Assembly: GCA_900239685.1 (NCBI GenBank)
Contig: OENT01000212.1
Span: 73,186 to 137,185, forward strand
Direction: 5' to 3'
DNA length: 64,000 bases
Source: Rotaria macrura
Taxonomy: Eukaryota; Rotifera; Eurotatoria; Philodinida; Philodinidae
Below the pieces are notes generated by a model that did no database searches, was not told where the DNA came from, and was given only the letters and a program-made list of their open reading frames with translations. This document shows positions 35,405 through 47,269 of this stretch, piece by piece (the stretch's first letter is position 1; the number at the start of each line of letters is the position of its first letter). The position numbers and the translations under genes were made by a program.

Positions 35405-36293
35405 GCATGATTCACCTATTTTTGCTCATTTTTGTTCGTTTTACTGCACTGAGACTAAACTTGAAAACTTACTTATTGTTATAAGTTTAGATAGAACATT
35501 ATTTATTTCTCAATCGAAGAGTGCATTTTTTTATCTGATTTACCACGAATACTTCCTGAGAATTTAATGAAGTTTAAAAAGCCGTCCATAAAACGTTTTT
35601 CACTGTGATATTTAGCTGCAAGGAGAATATCTAATTGTCATGACAGTGGTCTCAGATTGAAGACATTCCATAGGAGTCACGTTTGGACAAAGTATCTTAT
35701 AAAATCGTCCTGTATTCGAGGAGAACGCCTAATTTTAGTTTTTCAATTTTGATTCAACTAGCACTTTTCGTTACAGCAATGAAAAACAGACTGAAATTAT
35801 ACGATGATTCAATAGAGAAATCAACGCTCTTTGCAAGCATGTATTATAACGAGTTAACTATTCAGATGCTTAAACAGTTGAAATTTCATTACGAAAAAAA
35901 CAGAGAGGATTCTAAGAAAAACCTTCTCGAGAAAATGTCTCAAAAAAACATCAAATCAATTATCAAGATAAGGATTAAATCTAAGAAAAAATAAAGTGTC
36001 AGCTAGAATTTATCTATGTAAAAATAAAAAAGTTTCAGTACTCAAGTAGGTAGCAGTTACTGGGGAAATTAACCAAGAAACGATCTTAAAATTGATAAGT
36101 GCAAAAAAGGTTTTTGGAGGGCTCTTAAAACGTCACTAAATTCTCAAGAAATGCTAGAGGTATATGAGATAAAAAATGTGCTATCCGATAGAGAAATGAA
36201 TGTTTTATCTAACCGTATAAAAATAAATAACTTCTAAAGTTTAATCGAAGTAGAGTAAAACGAAGAAAATGAGCAAAAATAGGTGAATCACGC
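35405..36293. mobile_element. Foldback element with ~190-bp imperfect terminal inverted repeats
   Basis: The left arm begins GCATGATTCACCTATTTTTG (35405) and the right arm, read in reverse complement from 36293, begins GCGTGATTCACCTATTTTTG. Similarity continues inward through ACTAAACTT, GTTTAGATA..ACATT, TTTCTC..TCG and TGAGAATTTA, to roughly 35600 on the left and 36110 on the right. The centre holds a 103-codon plus-strand frame (35683-35994) with a Lys-rich C-terminus and no transposase signature. The right end lies five bases from the CCCAAGCAGAC inverted-repeat end at 36298, so insertions are packed together. Target duplications are not clear. Confidence 0.6.
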
Positions 36294-36364
36294 CTTACCC
36301 AAGCAGACAAAAGATTTCAAAAACGCGTGTAAACTTGCAAAACTTTATGAACTTGTTCGAATAT

Positions 36365-36534
36365 CAATCGGCGTTCCCGATTGTGCACCACTAACGGTTA
36401 CAAATGGGCAGCTTGCAAACGGCAGATTTTTTGGGCTGATTAAATTTGTGATCATTTAATCAGTAGAGAATATCTAACGGTTATGCACTCGTTCTTTCCA
36501 CACGTTACTGACACACAATCGGGAACGCCGATTG
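36365..36534. repeat. Perfect 21-bp inverted repeat pair
   Basis: Positions 36365-36385 and 36514-36534 are exact reverse complements over 21 bases. Each arm is itself a small hairpin (CAATCGG...CCGATTG, 7-bp stem). The 128-bp spacer is unremarkable. This may be a subterminal structure of the larger element or a tiny MITE. Confidence 0.7.
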
Positions 36535-37427
36535 CCATCCTAAAACGCTGGAAATTTTTGACTGTTTTTGCAACGGTTATCAGAGACGCTTTGCCCCTCA
36601 CACTTCAACACTGTGATAAACATTCCAAAAACAGAAAATTGTTTAGCACTTTTGCCGTTCTTCCTATACGCTTATTCCTATAACTCTAAAACTGTACCCT
36701 TAACAATTATACCCTTATAGGTATACCTATACCAGTATCCTTATATTTATATTCTCGAAAAGTAAATACAATTCCTGGAAAACCCTAAGGGGATTTCCGA
36801 TATATTGGAAACCGAAAATATCCATGAAAATAACACTCAGACATCTATGAAAGGTACATTATTTCATATACTGACTGTAGAAAAACTACGATACGTATTA
36901 CTTCTCTATATGCAGGATCGCGTTGAAATTAGCTTTAAACTCGAAGCCAAAATCTTTTTCGAATCATATTGTCGAAAATCTAAGAATAAAAGACAAATTA
37001 TTACTTTGAGAACAAGAAAATGAAACGTACCTTTCAAATCAGATGCTCCCACATCTAAAAGAACAAGAGATATTATTTGTTTCAGAAGATGAATAGAAAA
37101 CTTACCTTCTCATTAAATAGCTAATGGAGTTGATAGTAATTCTGTAGAAATAGTACAAAATCATTAGAATATCTAACGAGTTCGTGATGGTTTATTATAG
37201 AAAATTAGAACCTTTACATTGACAAGGAAACTGAGAATTGATGTTTCAACGCTTTACGAAGCTCTTCGTAGCCACCGATGATGTCACTCGTGATGTACGA
37301 AAATAAAAATGAATCAGCGGAATTGGTAGAAAGCTTCACGCGAACACTGTCAAATTCGGTGAATTTTGCTGAACCTGAACAAACTCCCTGTCAAACATAC
37401 CAAACTAGTTTCTTTTTGTCGAGCCTA

Positions 37428-37949
37428 CACTCTGAAAAAATAGGTTATTTACCAAACCCCCGAAAAAGGGTTGGTAAATTTCAAAAAGCTTGCAAATGCA
37501 TTCAAATGCTCAAAAAACGATTTTTCAATTCTACGAAACCTTTACAAGTTCTTCCCCTGGGCACACGGGAAGCAACGTTTTCCTGCAAAACCTTTTTAAG
37601 TTCTCTAGACCAAAAAAAGGTTTTGTAGGAAAAAAGACGAAACCTTTAAGGTTTCGTATTAAATTCTAACGACTTCTTACTGAACACTAATGGTTTCGTA
37701 CTAGACCAGTAGAATTAATACGGAGCCTTAAAGGTTTCGTCTTTTTTTCTACAAAACCTTTTTTTGGTCTAGGGAACTTAAAAAGGTTTTGCAGGAAAAC
37801 GTTGCTTCCCGTGTGCCCAGGGGAAGAACTTGTAAAGGTTTCGTAGAATTGAAAAATCGTTTTTTGAGCATTTGAATGCATATGCAAGCTTTTTGAAATT
37901 TACCAACCCTTTTTCGGGGGTTTGGTAAATAACCTATTTTTTTAGAGCG
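37428..37949. mobile_element. 522-bp near-perfect foldback MITE, possible TA target duplication
   Basis: The element is almost entirely palindromic. The left arm (37428 to about 37660) with CTCTGAAAAAATAGG, ACCAAACCCCCGAAAAAGGG, CCCCTGGGCACACGGGAAG and GACGAAACCTTTAAGG reappears in reverse complement in the right arm (about 37715 to 37949) with only a few differences. The ends are flanked by TA on both sides (37426-37427 and 37950-37951), which would fit a Tc1/mariner-type target. There is no coding capacity: open frames across it are mirror images of each other. Confidence 0.75.
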
Positions 37950-38640
37950 TATACTTGTACGACATGAAAACGTGAGACTTTTAGAGTTCGGTAGTACCTA
38001 TTTTTTTAGTGAAACGAATAAACTACCTTATCTATTTACCTAGCTGTATATCTATCAACCTTACCGAGTAAGCCACTTTGTCCCTAGCTAGATACTTAAC
38101 TATCTACATAATTAGGTAGCCATCTATCAATCGTACGGCATACTTATTCTCAGGAGAATAGCAGTTCTGGCGTTCCTGATTTGCTCTACAATGCATATAT
38201 TTATGATCTGCGTTGAATGTTGATAACAAAAAATAGTTAAGTACTTTATTTCTGTATAGTACATCAGTTATTAGGATTGGTTTCAGCAAAAACTTGAAAG
38301 TCTTTCAATACTTCGGTGGTTTCTTAATAGATTTATTCGCTACTTAAGTCTATTTATTCGGTATGTGCTAGTTGTTTAAGTGTCTTTGGGATATCCTGAT
38401 ATTTAGAGTAGACCGTACATTTCGAATCGATGGTTAAATCGACTACGATAGTAGTTGAGTAAGGTAAAAGGCTGCAAGGTAATGAGCAAACATCTAGCTA
38501 AGATTTTGAAGTTATGGAGAGATCCGCCGCATTATTAGTTATTAGTTATGGTTTATAGCATTTATCTCAGTACATCCTTTATTAAAGTAAGTCGAGAAAA
38601 GCAACATACTATGCTAAAATCCAGTGCTGAAACTGTTCTT

Positions 38641-38952
38641 CCTAGGTCGAACAGAACGATCCGTAAACGATCGTATACGATGAAAATACGGCCCGTTACG
38701 GCGTCATATTATCCCGTTTTAACATGGTCACTAAAACGTCCATATGTTCTATATAGAATACGATAGTATTACGCTGTCTTTAAGAGGGTTTTACGGCGTA
38801 TATACGGTGTTCGTGTGCGGCCATAATACGGGCCATGTTAAAACTCCATAATACGGCTTAAAATGGTCGTTTAACCGTGGAATACGATGTAAAAACGAGC
38901 GTTCACGATACTGTTACGGCTGTTTGCGGTGGTCCGTTTTGATCGACCTGGG
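38641..38952. mobile_element. MITE-like element with ~22-bp inverted ends and internal TACGG repeats
   Basis: The left end CCTAGGTCGAACAGAACGAT and the reverse complement of the right end, CCCAGGTCGATCAAAACGGA, differ at only a few positions. The 312-bp interior is unusually rich in ATACGG/CCGTAT words, some in inverted pairs (ATACGGCCCGTTACGG and ATACGGGCCATG). No coding potential. Flanks are T-rich (TTCTT and TTTTA), so the target duplication cannot be read with certainty. Confidence 0.6.
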
Positions 38953-41900
38953 TTTTAATGATCATCTATTCGGTACTCTGGGCATTGAACATAGAAAAAA
39001 ACAGATATTATCTTAATGGACTGTATGAGAAACATGTGATACAAGACATAGTTACCTGTATTATTAGATTAAAAAAAATAATTTTATCCATTAACTGGGA
39101 TTCGTATGATGCATTTTTGTTTTCGAGCGTTTCAAATATAGAATCCTTCATTTCTATAAAAGAAAAGCAAGCGTACCTAGTAAGCTCAATCCAGTTCAAA
39201 AGATAATCTCTAGTTGGCTGGAATTCTTAGGCTATTTCGGTAGAGGCCTGTTAGATGGGGAGGAATAAAATTTTGCTACATAACTGTAACACTTGTTTCT
39301 ATATTGTGTTTCAGTAAAGACGAAAGAGAAACCACTTTTGTTTGGAGGTAAAATTAAATATCTATCTATCTACCTGAATATCATCCCTAACTCAGTTAGA
39401 AATGATCAAAAGAAAAACCGAACCCGTTTCATCGTTGATTTAAGTATTTGATTTTGCCGAATGGGAATACATGTTGATAGTTGATGTGTAACCTTTTTTC
39501 TCTCCTGCATTTTTTCCTCTATGACGATGGGTATCAGTAAATGGGACGATGGAGTCAGGTATGAGGATAGTGCTGTGTATGAGAAAATCTCGATGTATAC
39601 GGTTGTCACGTCGACTAAAATCGGAAGAGAAATGATAAATACAGAGCTCTGACATGAAATTAGGTGCATTTGGTAACAAAGAAAGTTTAAGGCAATCTTC
39701 CATGACTACGATCGAGAGCTTAAGTGTTTAATATTTCTACATATTTTTCTCGCTAGAGAAATACGAAAACGATTAACTGAGGTGGTAAAGAGATATGTAT
39801 ACAAAAATACAGCCGTTTTGCTAATTATTTTCCAGCAAGTAATTATTTTTAAAAGGAGCTTATCTTCTCAAGGTGAAAGGAGCAATTTAAAAAGATCTGA
39901 TCATGGCAAACTGTCTTAGTGTGATTCGATATAACGACAAAGAATTTTTTAATTTCTTTGTAATAGAAAATTAGCCTTGTTAACTGTGAGATTTTCAGTT
40001 CATATAAAGAAGTAACTCCAATACTTCACAGAAACAACTTTAATGTAAAATTCGAATAAGTATTTTATTTTTGCTCAATCGTTACAGTTTAGTCTCTTCG
40101 AGATGCTTATGGATTCGATACGTCTTCCACGTTTATAATAAAAACGTAGATATATCTTTAAATAACATAATAGCAATTATAGAACCAATCCATTTTCGAC
40201 TTTGAACTTCAATTTTGTTATTTTAAGATATTATAAGTGCTATCCGAGCCTAAACTTGAACTTTCAAATACTCAAAAATATTTTTTTGGTGTTTCAATAA
40301 GAGCAAGTTTTTAGCATTAATTATTTTACTGAATGTCAGATTCATGTTCATCTTATTATCAATACCACAATAAGAGAGGTGACCATGCTTGTGACCATGG
40401 GATGAAAAATAATTGCTAGGACATTTGCTTCTATAATGCAAATATGCCCAACATTTAAAATAAGAACTTTCCGATGCATACAAACTCAAATAACCGAACG
40501 ATCCATGAATATAATAACTACTATGGTCGAGCTTCAGCTGATTCCGTGATTATAAAATTCCTGTCTATTCGCATTTTAATTGATGTAAAGCCATCACTGC
40601 CACACGCGTACACGCGTGTCTGGGCCCAGAAGTGAATTAAAACTGGTACAAACGAGTAAAGTCTCAAACGACAAAGCTTTGATCTATAAGCATGCACATC
40701 GTTCTCAGTATCTGATAGTTTAAACGAGCACAATTCTGCACGAAACAAAGATGAGAAATTTTGTTCGTTAAAACGCCTCGGTTTTTGTGCTTTAAGCCGC
40801 TTTAACGTTCAAATCTGTGAGCAAAAGAAGAATGGAACATTTTGATTCTCAATACACACGGAATTCCCCTTCTTTAGCCGTTTAAACTGAAACTGTTTGA
40901 TCAAAATAATGATGAAAAAGTTTCTTGCCTAAAGCGCAAAAAATTCTCTGTTACCTTCCGTTTAAACGCTGAAACTGTCATCAGTTATAGTTGAAAGCGT
41001 GCCTGTAAAAAATGTTGCGAGAAAACATACGAAATTGAGACTTTCTGATAGTCTACACGCATGTGAGGAAAAATAAGCGTATTCAGGAACAGAAAGCAAG
41101 GTTTCCAGGCGTTTACACCCCTCGAAATATTGAATGAAAAACAAATGGTCATGTTCACTTTGAAAAATACATAATCTCTGGCGTTTACACGACCACTTTT
41201 CCCCACACGCATTTTAACATTCAGAAAAAGCTACTTGACGGTGTCTACACGCGTGTTTAAGAAAATTTGTCTGCTTGGGAATTACAACAACTCTTTAAAT
41301 ATATTTTTTCGATATTTTATTGTTTCATTGAATAATCACTGCAATTCGTTCAGTTTCAGTTACTATACCTATCAATAAATTTAATAATTTTCTTTATATA
41401 TTTATAAATATTTAGTTTAGAGATTTCGGAACCATCAGCTTCCACTTTTTATTATTTTCAATTAAAATGAAATATATCCCAACAAAATGGCTACTTCACA
41501 GGTGTAGACACATCGTTGTTCTTCCTCGTTTATAATTTTCTTTCAGTGGTGTGAAAAAGGAAGGAATAGAACAAAAATACTCGACGAGCTGATTTACAGT
41601 TTATCTGCGTCCATACCATAGGTTAACTCTATTGTTAAAATGCATTGATTTCTGAAAATTCATCCATTAGATGCGTGAAAATGCATTATCGTGAGATCAA
41701 CTCGTTTATACGCGTTGTCTTCTTTTTTTTCTGTGAACTGAACGACTTAAACGCGTTCTTTCTATGCCTTTTCTCCTTCAACGCATTAAAGTACCGTTGT
41801 GGCGTTTATGTGACTGCGTGGGATGGGCATCACTATTAAATTCTATTTTCTATTAATATTTTTGCTGATAGCTTTCTAGTGTAAAGCGTTATTAGACTTT

Positions 41901-42902
41901 TCCTTACTAGACTCGTGTATTTTACTCGATTCCTTTAGATCTTTGCAAATAGGTCCGACATCAATTACTATAGGATCTATATATAATCCAACAGAATCTT
42001 CTGTATACGCATTAGCTCGTTTTCAATCGAAGGTTAATAAAATATTTCTGTTCAGATAGTCAAGATTTGTGCTAAAGAAAGTATTTAACAAGATTTTTTT
42101 ATGAATAGAATTTCAGCCTTGTAATGTGATCGAGTTACGAGATATACGTATCGAAGAAGTCTAAACATGACCATTCCATTGTTTAACTGGCAGTAACAAT
42201 CAATTTATTCATAGTTGTTTCATGTGACCTCATTTTTATACGATAAGGGGATTAACTTGAAATGTATGTACGTTAAACATTTCGAGTTAAATGAATGCAT
42301 TGTTTATGAGAAATGCATGCAGAAATACATAATCATTAAAAGAGTAGTTTTTTGCAATTAAGTTCTCAAAATATATAGAAACTTAAACAAACTAACGATT
42401 TTTTTCAAAACATTTGTACCGTCATCCTTAAAATTAGTTTCCTATACATATGAACGAGAGCAAAGTCAAACAATTTCGATTGGAAACAAATTCAATCTTT
42501 ACTTATGTGGGATAACTTATATACCTATTGGCTTGGTCAAATACTTGGCACAGATCGAATGAACGTTCAGCAAGTAGATTTTCCCGACACTGTACAAATA
42601 GAATTGTTATTTCTCTTACATTGAATACATTTCACTCGATAGCAAAAAATGTGCTCGTGGCAGAAATAAACGATAAAGAAAACATTGAAAACTCATTGAA
42701 ATCGAACGAAAATTTTCCCCAGCATCGAATCATCGTAGTCGTATTACATACATTCTATATATTTTGAATTTTTCGATCGGAAAAACTCGTATACTCTGTA
42801 TATGTAATGTATCGTACGGATCGGGTGGATCGCCACTGTATCCTCCGGATTGTGCAGATTGTCACCGTATCCCGGATAGACGGAATCCGCTGTTCCCCCT
42901 TG
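38953..42902. other. Gene-poor stretch with ACGCGT-rich blocks
   Basis: No gene supported. Two blocks (40590-41270 and about 41695-41770) carry many copies of ACGCGT, GTTTACAC/CGTTTAAACG and related words. Outside them the sequence is AT-rich with short open frames lacking motifs. Confidence 0.45.
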
Positions 42903-44504
42903 ATACTCTTACTAATGATTTCATCAAGAGAGAGTGCTTCGGTTGTATAGGCTTAGTTCTTTGGTCATTAAGTATCACGGCTCTCCAACCACCCCAGAGA
43001 ACGCTGAGCTATAGAGACTCCATTGCATTGCATCCGAGTGTCTTCGAAACCTAAAGCGAACGACTATTGAAATAAGGTATTTATGGAAGTAATCTAACTA
43101 ATTTCTTTATTTTCAAAACAAAGACAATAAAACGATTGCCGGTATAAATATCCGAAAGTTTTGGTTCATGATACCACGCGCGAGGCCTTTGAATGCTTGA
43201 GAAGCAGTATCACATTGATCGCAGCTATTTTGACCAGTGACCGTATCACCAATAAACGTGATGGCTGCTGTTACTGCATACACGGAACCAATATACGTGA
43301 CATTATCCCCAAACGTGACGGAAGCGTATGCGAGGATGTTTCCAAGGAACTGGCTATTGGCACCGAGTGTCACACTGGCGCCAACTTGCCAGTAGATGCA
43401 ATTGGCTGTAGCGCCGTTTTTCAGCAACATTTTAGTATTTGCCCCAGTTGTGATCGAGCTACCAGCCTGAAATATATAGACGCCACTTCCACTGAGTGTC
43501 AAAATACCCGAGGCAGTGAATCCAATCGTTGACGTGAACTTGTACACGCCTGGTCCAAGTGTCTGGCTCATTAGATCCAAACCCGTCATATCCGCAGTGT
43601 ACGGTACATCCATTAACTGTTTGTACGCTGAGCTCAAGTCATTTTCAGCTTGTGCAGCGATAGAGGTCCCAAGCTGAGTCTGACCAGTGATCACACCAGG
43701 TGGGCTAAAGCCAGTCAAGGAGGAACTCGGATATATGGCTACACTTCCATTGATAACAGTGATGCCAGTGTTGGTCACCGCGCTGGCAGCGATCAAAGTG
43801 AAGTTGGCTGCACTCTTGAGAGTTGGACAAAGTGTTGAGTTACACGCAGTAAGATCCAAACACAGTAGAATACTAAAAAGTGTACTCGGTAATACTTTAT
43901 TTAAAAGATGCATTTGACTAACGAATGAATAAGCGAATGATGAAAATGCACTGTGAGAGGAAATTATACCTTATGAATGTAAGAACGAGCATCGGTAGCT
44001 ATCTATATACCTTCTTTGGCTCCTTCATTACAGTTCATCGAGGCCTTTTGCGTATGATGATGTTAACAAAGGAGTATCCACTGATCCGTATCATTCATGA
44101 GTAATTAGACCGAAGGATTCATTCTTCAAAACAAAAGTAAACTTCGCAATCGTCACTTATTTGCCTCGAGCACAACAGTTTGTACACAGATAATATCGAT
44201 TTTTCTTTTCCGACATATTTAAAAGCAAGTGTTAATCACCTTGTGACAATTCACGAAATTATTCATATAAGGACCCTCGTCTTGTCTTTTGTTTTTGAAA
44301 TTTATTAATCTTTGTAACATTTTCGAACAATGAGATTGATCTTCTTCGAAAAATTTTAAGATGAATAAATATGTATAGTAATAAATAACTACATCAAATA
44401 AAAAACAGTCTTATCAAGAGCAAGTGTTTTTAATAGGCATTCATTTCTATATGAAATCATTTTAATACAATAATTGATCCATGTTTAGATGTATCAAGAT
44501 TTTT
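42903..44504. repeat. Inverted-repeat arm A carrying an ice-binding protein gene
   Basis: This segment is the reverse complement of 57347-58947 with few differences. It covers the whole ice-binding gene, about 200 bp of 3' flank and about 590 bp of 5' flank. Similarity starts abruptly at ATACTCTTACT (42903) and ends near ATCAAGATTTTT (44504). By hand comparison the first ~285 bases upstream of the ATG differ at about nine positions and the 50 bases after the stop are identical. Confidence 0.9.
43113..43913 (-). CDS. DUF3494 ice-binding (antifreeze) protein, copy A
   Basis: An intronless gene of 266 codons. An N-terminal hydrophobic signal (LPSTLFSILLCLDL) is followed by the DUF3494 ice-binding fold, about residues 30-235, recognisable by FTLIAASAVTNTG, VINGSVAIYPSSS, PPGVITGQ, LGPGVYKF, LTLSGSGVYIFQAGSSI and ASVTLGANSQFLGNILA. 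In characterised members this right-handed beta-solenoid binds ice and inhibits recrystallisation. The C-terminus has a CDQCD pair and a terminal hydrophobic stretch (IFIPAIVLLSLF), compatible with a GPI-anchor signal or membrane tail. The family is mainly bacterial, fungal and algal; with no intron and a GC content clearly above its surroundings, this suggests horizontal acquisition, which is inference. An AATAAA follows the stop directly. It faces copy B in an inverted arrangement and differs from it at 34 of 266 residues. Confidence 0.9.
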   Translation of the reverse strand: MHLLNKVLPSTLFSILLCLDLTACNSTLCPTLKSAANFTLIAASAVTNTGITVINGSVAIYPSSSLTGFSPPGVITGQTQLGTSIAAQAENDLSSAYKQLMDVPYTADMTGLDLMSQTLGPGVYKFTSTIGFTASGILTLSGSGVYIFQAGSSITTGANTKMLLKNGATANCIYWQVGASVTLGANSQFLGNILAYASVTFGDNVTYIGSVYAVTAAITFIGDTVTGQNSCDQCDTASQAFKGLARGIMNQNFRIFIPAIVLLSLF

Positions 44505-47015
44505 AATGCGATGCGAAGGATACGCATTTTTGTAGTCATGCGCGAGTTTACTTTTTTTACGGTGCGAAGCACTGTATAGCGTTTGGTCGTGGCCGCCATC
44601 TTTTTTAATGCGGTGCGAAGCACAGCATTTATGTGGACATGCGCGAGTTTTTTTTCTTTTTTTTGTTCTTTCTTTCTTTCTTTCTTTCTTACTCGACGTA
44701 CGCATAAAAAATGCTCACTTTGTGTCGCGATGATCTCGAGAACCGAAGCTCGTACAACAACCGTTCGAACGCTAGATCAATGTATCGACATCGAATATGT
44801 TCCTTTTTTTTCAAAATTCCGTCTACCATGTTCCATTCATGAGATAATAGCGTCCGAAAAAGCCGATTTTCGACGTAGTTTCCCTTTACTTTATTTAGAG
44901 ATAATTAAAACGAAAACGCAAAGAAGGAAGTTAGGCGCCACTCAATTGATATCATATCTGAAACAGCTGCTCATAAAGCTGATAGAGAAAGGTGACTCAT
45001 CGAGATAATTAATCGATGAAGTATAAATGATTTTCAAAAATATCTGGAGATATCATTTGAGATGACTGAAAGACTGATAAATACTACAGTAACTTCTTTT
45101 TATCTTAAGCCTATGTTTCGTCTATTTGTCGAAGAAAATTCTTTATCTTCAGTAGTAAACCACAAGAAAACATTTCTGATTCTTTGCAATGATAGAAATC
45201 GATACATCGAGGTACTGCTCATTCTTTATGCAAATTGGCTATTCCTAAGATCGAAGGTAGTGCTTCGCACCGCATTCCGTACTCGAGTGGAGCTCGCGTA
45301 CCATCTAGTTTTCTTTCACGACCTACGCATCCAAGCTCCATATTTTGTTTCGCGATGATCTCGAGAACGACACATCGCCTGATGCTCATTCAAACGCTAG
45401 ATCGAAGTATCGACATCGAATATGTTCCTTTTTTTTCAAAATTTCCTCTGTCACCTTTAGTTCGCCCAAAGTAAAATCCGGATATTATTAATAATCTATG
45501 GATTCAATTTTCATTAAATCGATCCAAACAGATTGAGGCTTAGCGCTGATCTCAGCACCGATTAATTATCGCTAGCAGAAAAAGTTAGCATCGATGTACT
45601 ATTGATGACATCTTTTCAATTAATTATCAAGTCTTTGTAGAGGACTACTGATTTTTCTTGCTCGAAATTAGTGCTTCGCACCGAGTTTCGGTTTCGAGCT
45701 CTGCTCGACTACCATCTAGTTTTCTTTTATACTTGACGTACGCATCGGTTTTGTGTCGAGATGATCTAGAGAACCGAATATCGTACAACAGTCGTTCAAA
45801 TGCTAGATCAAAATATCGACATCGAATATGTTCCTATTTTTTTCAAAATTGCGCCTACTACGTTCCGTTTGTGAGATAATAGCGTCCGAAAATGACGATT
45901 TTCAACGTAGTTTGCCTTTCTATATTTTGAGATAATTAAAACGAAAACGAAGAAACGAGTCAGGCGCCACTTTATTGATTCATGTATGAATCAGCTGTTA
46001 ATACAGCTGATAGTAAATGTGACTCATCAAGATAATTAATCGACAAAGGAACAACGATTTCTAGATAGCTTTTGGTAGGCTTTAAGGCGAATAGTTCTTG
46101 CCAATGATTTATTTATTGGAGTTTAACTAAAGGTATGGCTATGTTTAGCGCGTTCGTAGTTCAATACGTAGTGTTTTTACGAAATCCATGCTTGTCCTTC
46201 GCAAATCGTAATTCTCCTTTTGTGAAACACGAACTGAAAGGAGTGTTGAAGTGTTTAGGGTAGAAATTTTACATCCACTCCCGCCTCTCCCTCGCAGACC
46301 GTTACCGACAGGTGATTTCCCCGTCAGAAGCACCTACTGACAGCGTTCAAGGCGGTCACAGAAGTGATAGGTGGCCCGCAACAACGCTACTGAACGTCAC
46401 AGATCTCCTTTATTGGTTTAGTGAATACATGCCACTAATTTCTGATGAGAATATATTAGCTGCTTCTTTATTGCAGGTCTAGTCGCTCAGTGGGAAATTG
46501 ATGTGTAAACAGTTAGCAGGATTCATGAAAGAAAGCAAGATTTCCATGGCTGTTGAAAGCATCTGCATCGTGTTTCACATTTTCAATCCCGTAAGGGATT
46601 GCGCTAACAGCTTTTCTATATAAATGTAAATTAAAGCTTCATGATCCTTTATCTAAATATTAGCTTTTTGTTTTTCCAAATCATATTTCAATTTATAGAA
46701 CATTTTGAATTTCATATACTTTAAAATCAATTTTTGTATAATAAAAACCTATATTCCTTCGAATAAACATTAATCATTGATCGACAAAAAATGTATTATA
46801 TAAGGATGATATTTAAGACAAAGTAGTATAAATCGCTAGGATCATAAAAGCATTCTATGAGAACTTATTCATGTACAAGTTTGCCTTTCATAAATAATAA
46901 GTTGTTTTCTAATTCGATGAAGCATGACGCAATTAAACGAAGAATCGTTTTTCGCGATGTTAACTTAGCATTGCATTTCGTAATCCCGGTGCTAACCCGG
47001 TTGCCATCTAGTTGC
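44505..47015. repeat. Block of diverged repeat modules, probably inserted in arm A
   Basis: Three related modules share CGCTAGATCAATGTATCGACA-type sequence, TATGTTCCTTTTTTTC and GATAATAGCGTCCGAAAA: about 44730-45015, 45385-45470 (partial) and 45770-46040. AATGCGGTGCGAAGCAC at 44607-44623 is the exact reverse complement of GTGCTTCGCACCGCATT at 45260-45276, and a shorter inverted pair (CGGTGCGAAGCAC near 44560, GTGCTTCGCACCG near 45670) encloses it. CCATCTAGTT recurs after modules at about 45302, 45711 and 47006. A (TTTC)n tract lies near 44670-44690. No real gene is seen. Just beyond it, 47016-47055 matches sequence that sits immediately inside arm B, so the block looks like an insertion. Confidence 0.55.
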
Positions 47016-47128
47016 TTTACTGCTTCTTCACTTTAAGTCAAAATTAAAGCGAGCTGCCAGTGAAAAATTTTAGCGGTTATCATTGAATATAATTTCAAAA
47101 TTCTATGGGCCCAATCGATATGATAATG

Positions 47129-47269
47129 GGATTATTCTGCAACAAAATCAAAATTATAATCGATTGAAATCAAATTTTATCAAACAACATAAATCGATTA
47201 ATAGCACTTAGTAATCGATCAATTTGGATTTAAATAGATTATAATTTTGACTTTTTTGTAGAATAATCC
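47129..47269. repeat. Short hairpin element of the GGATTATT family
   Basis: The left end GGATTATTCTGCAACAAAAT, continuing to AAAATTATAATC, is the near reverse complement of GATTATAATTTTGACTTTTT...GAATAATCC ending at 47269. It is the same terminal motif as at 4891 and 53805. Another inverted end (GAATAATCC) is at 47457-47465, so two elements may overlap or be nested. Confidence 0.55.

Larger units (their letters stand above)
36298..41280. mobile_element. Candidate ~5-kb element bounded by CCCAAGCAGACAAA inverted ends
   Basis: CCCAAGCAGACAAA at 36298-36311 is the exact reverse complement of TTTGTCTGCTTGGG at 41267-41280. Inside both ends the similarity continues as AAACGCGTGTAAAC (from 36330) and GTCTACACGCGTGTTT (41244-41259). 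The interior has other repeat elements (37428-37949, 38641-38952) and no transposase that I recognise, so either it is a large non-autonomous element with nested insertions or two solo elements face each other. A clear target duplication was not found. Confidence 0.4.

Noticed and set aside
37278..37887. Open frames of 116 codons (plus) and 66 codons (minus) at 37.3-37.9 kb
   Set aside because: They are produced by the palindromic foldback element; the two translations are the same sequence read from each arm.
43161..43917. Plus-strand open frames of 123, 76 and 62 codons across ice-binding copy A
   Set aside because: They are antisense shadows of the DUF3494 gene and reappear as minus-strand frames over copy B (58200-57933).
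44583..45879. Plus-strand frames of 73-141 codons
   Set aside because: They sit on repeated modules, start in a TTTC microsatellite region and are not conserved in frame between modules.
46560..46612. Terminator- or riboswitch-like hairpin (CCCGTAAGGG)
   Set aside because: A short palindrome in non-coding eukaryotic DNA with no associated gene.
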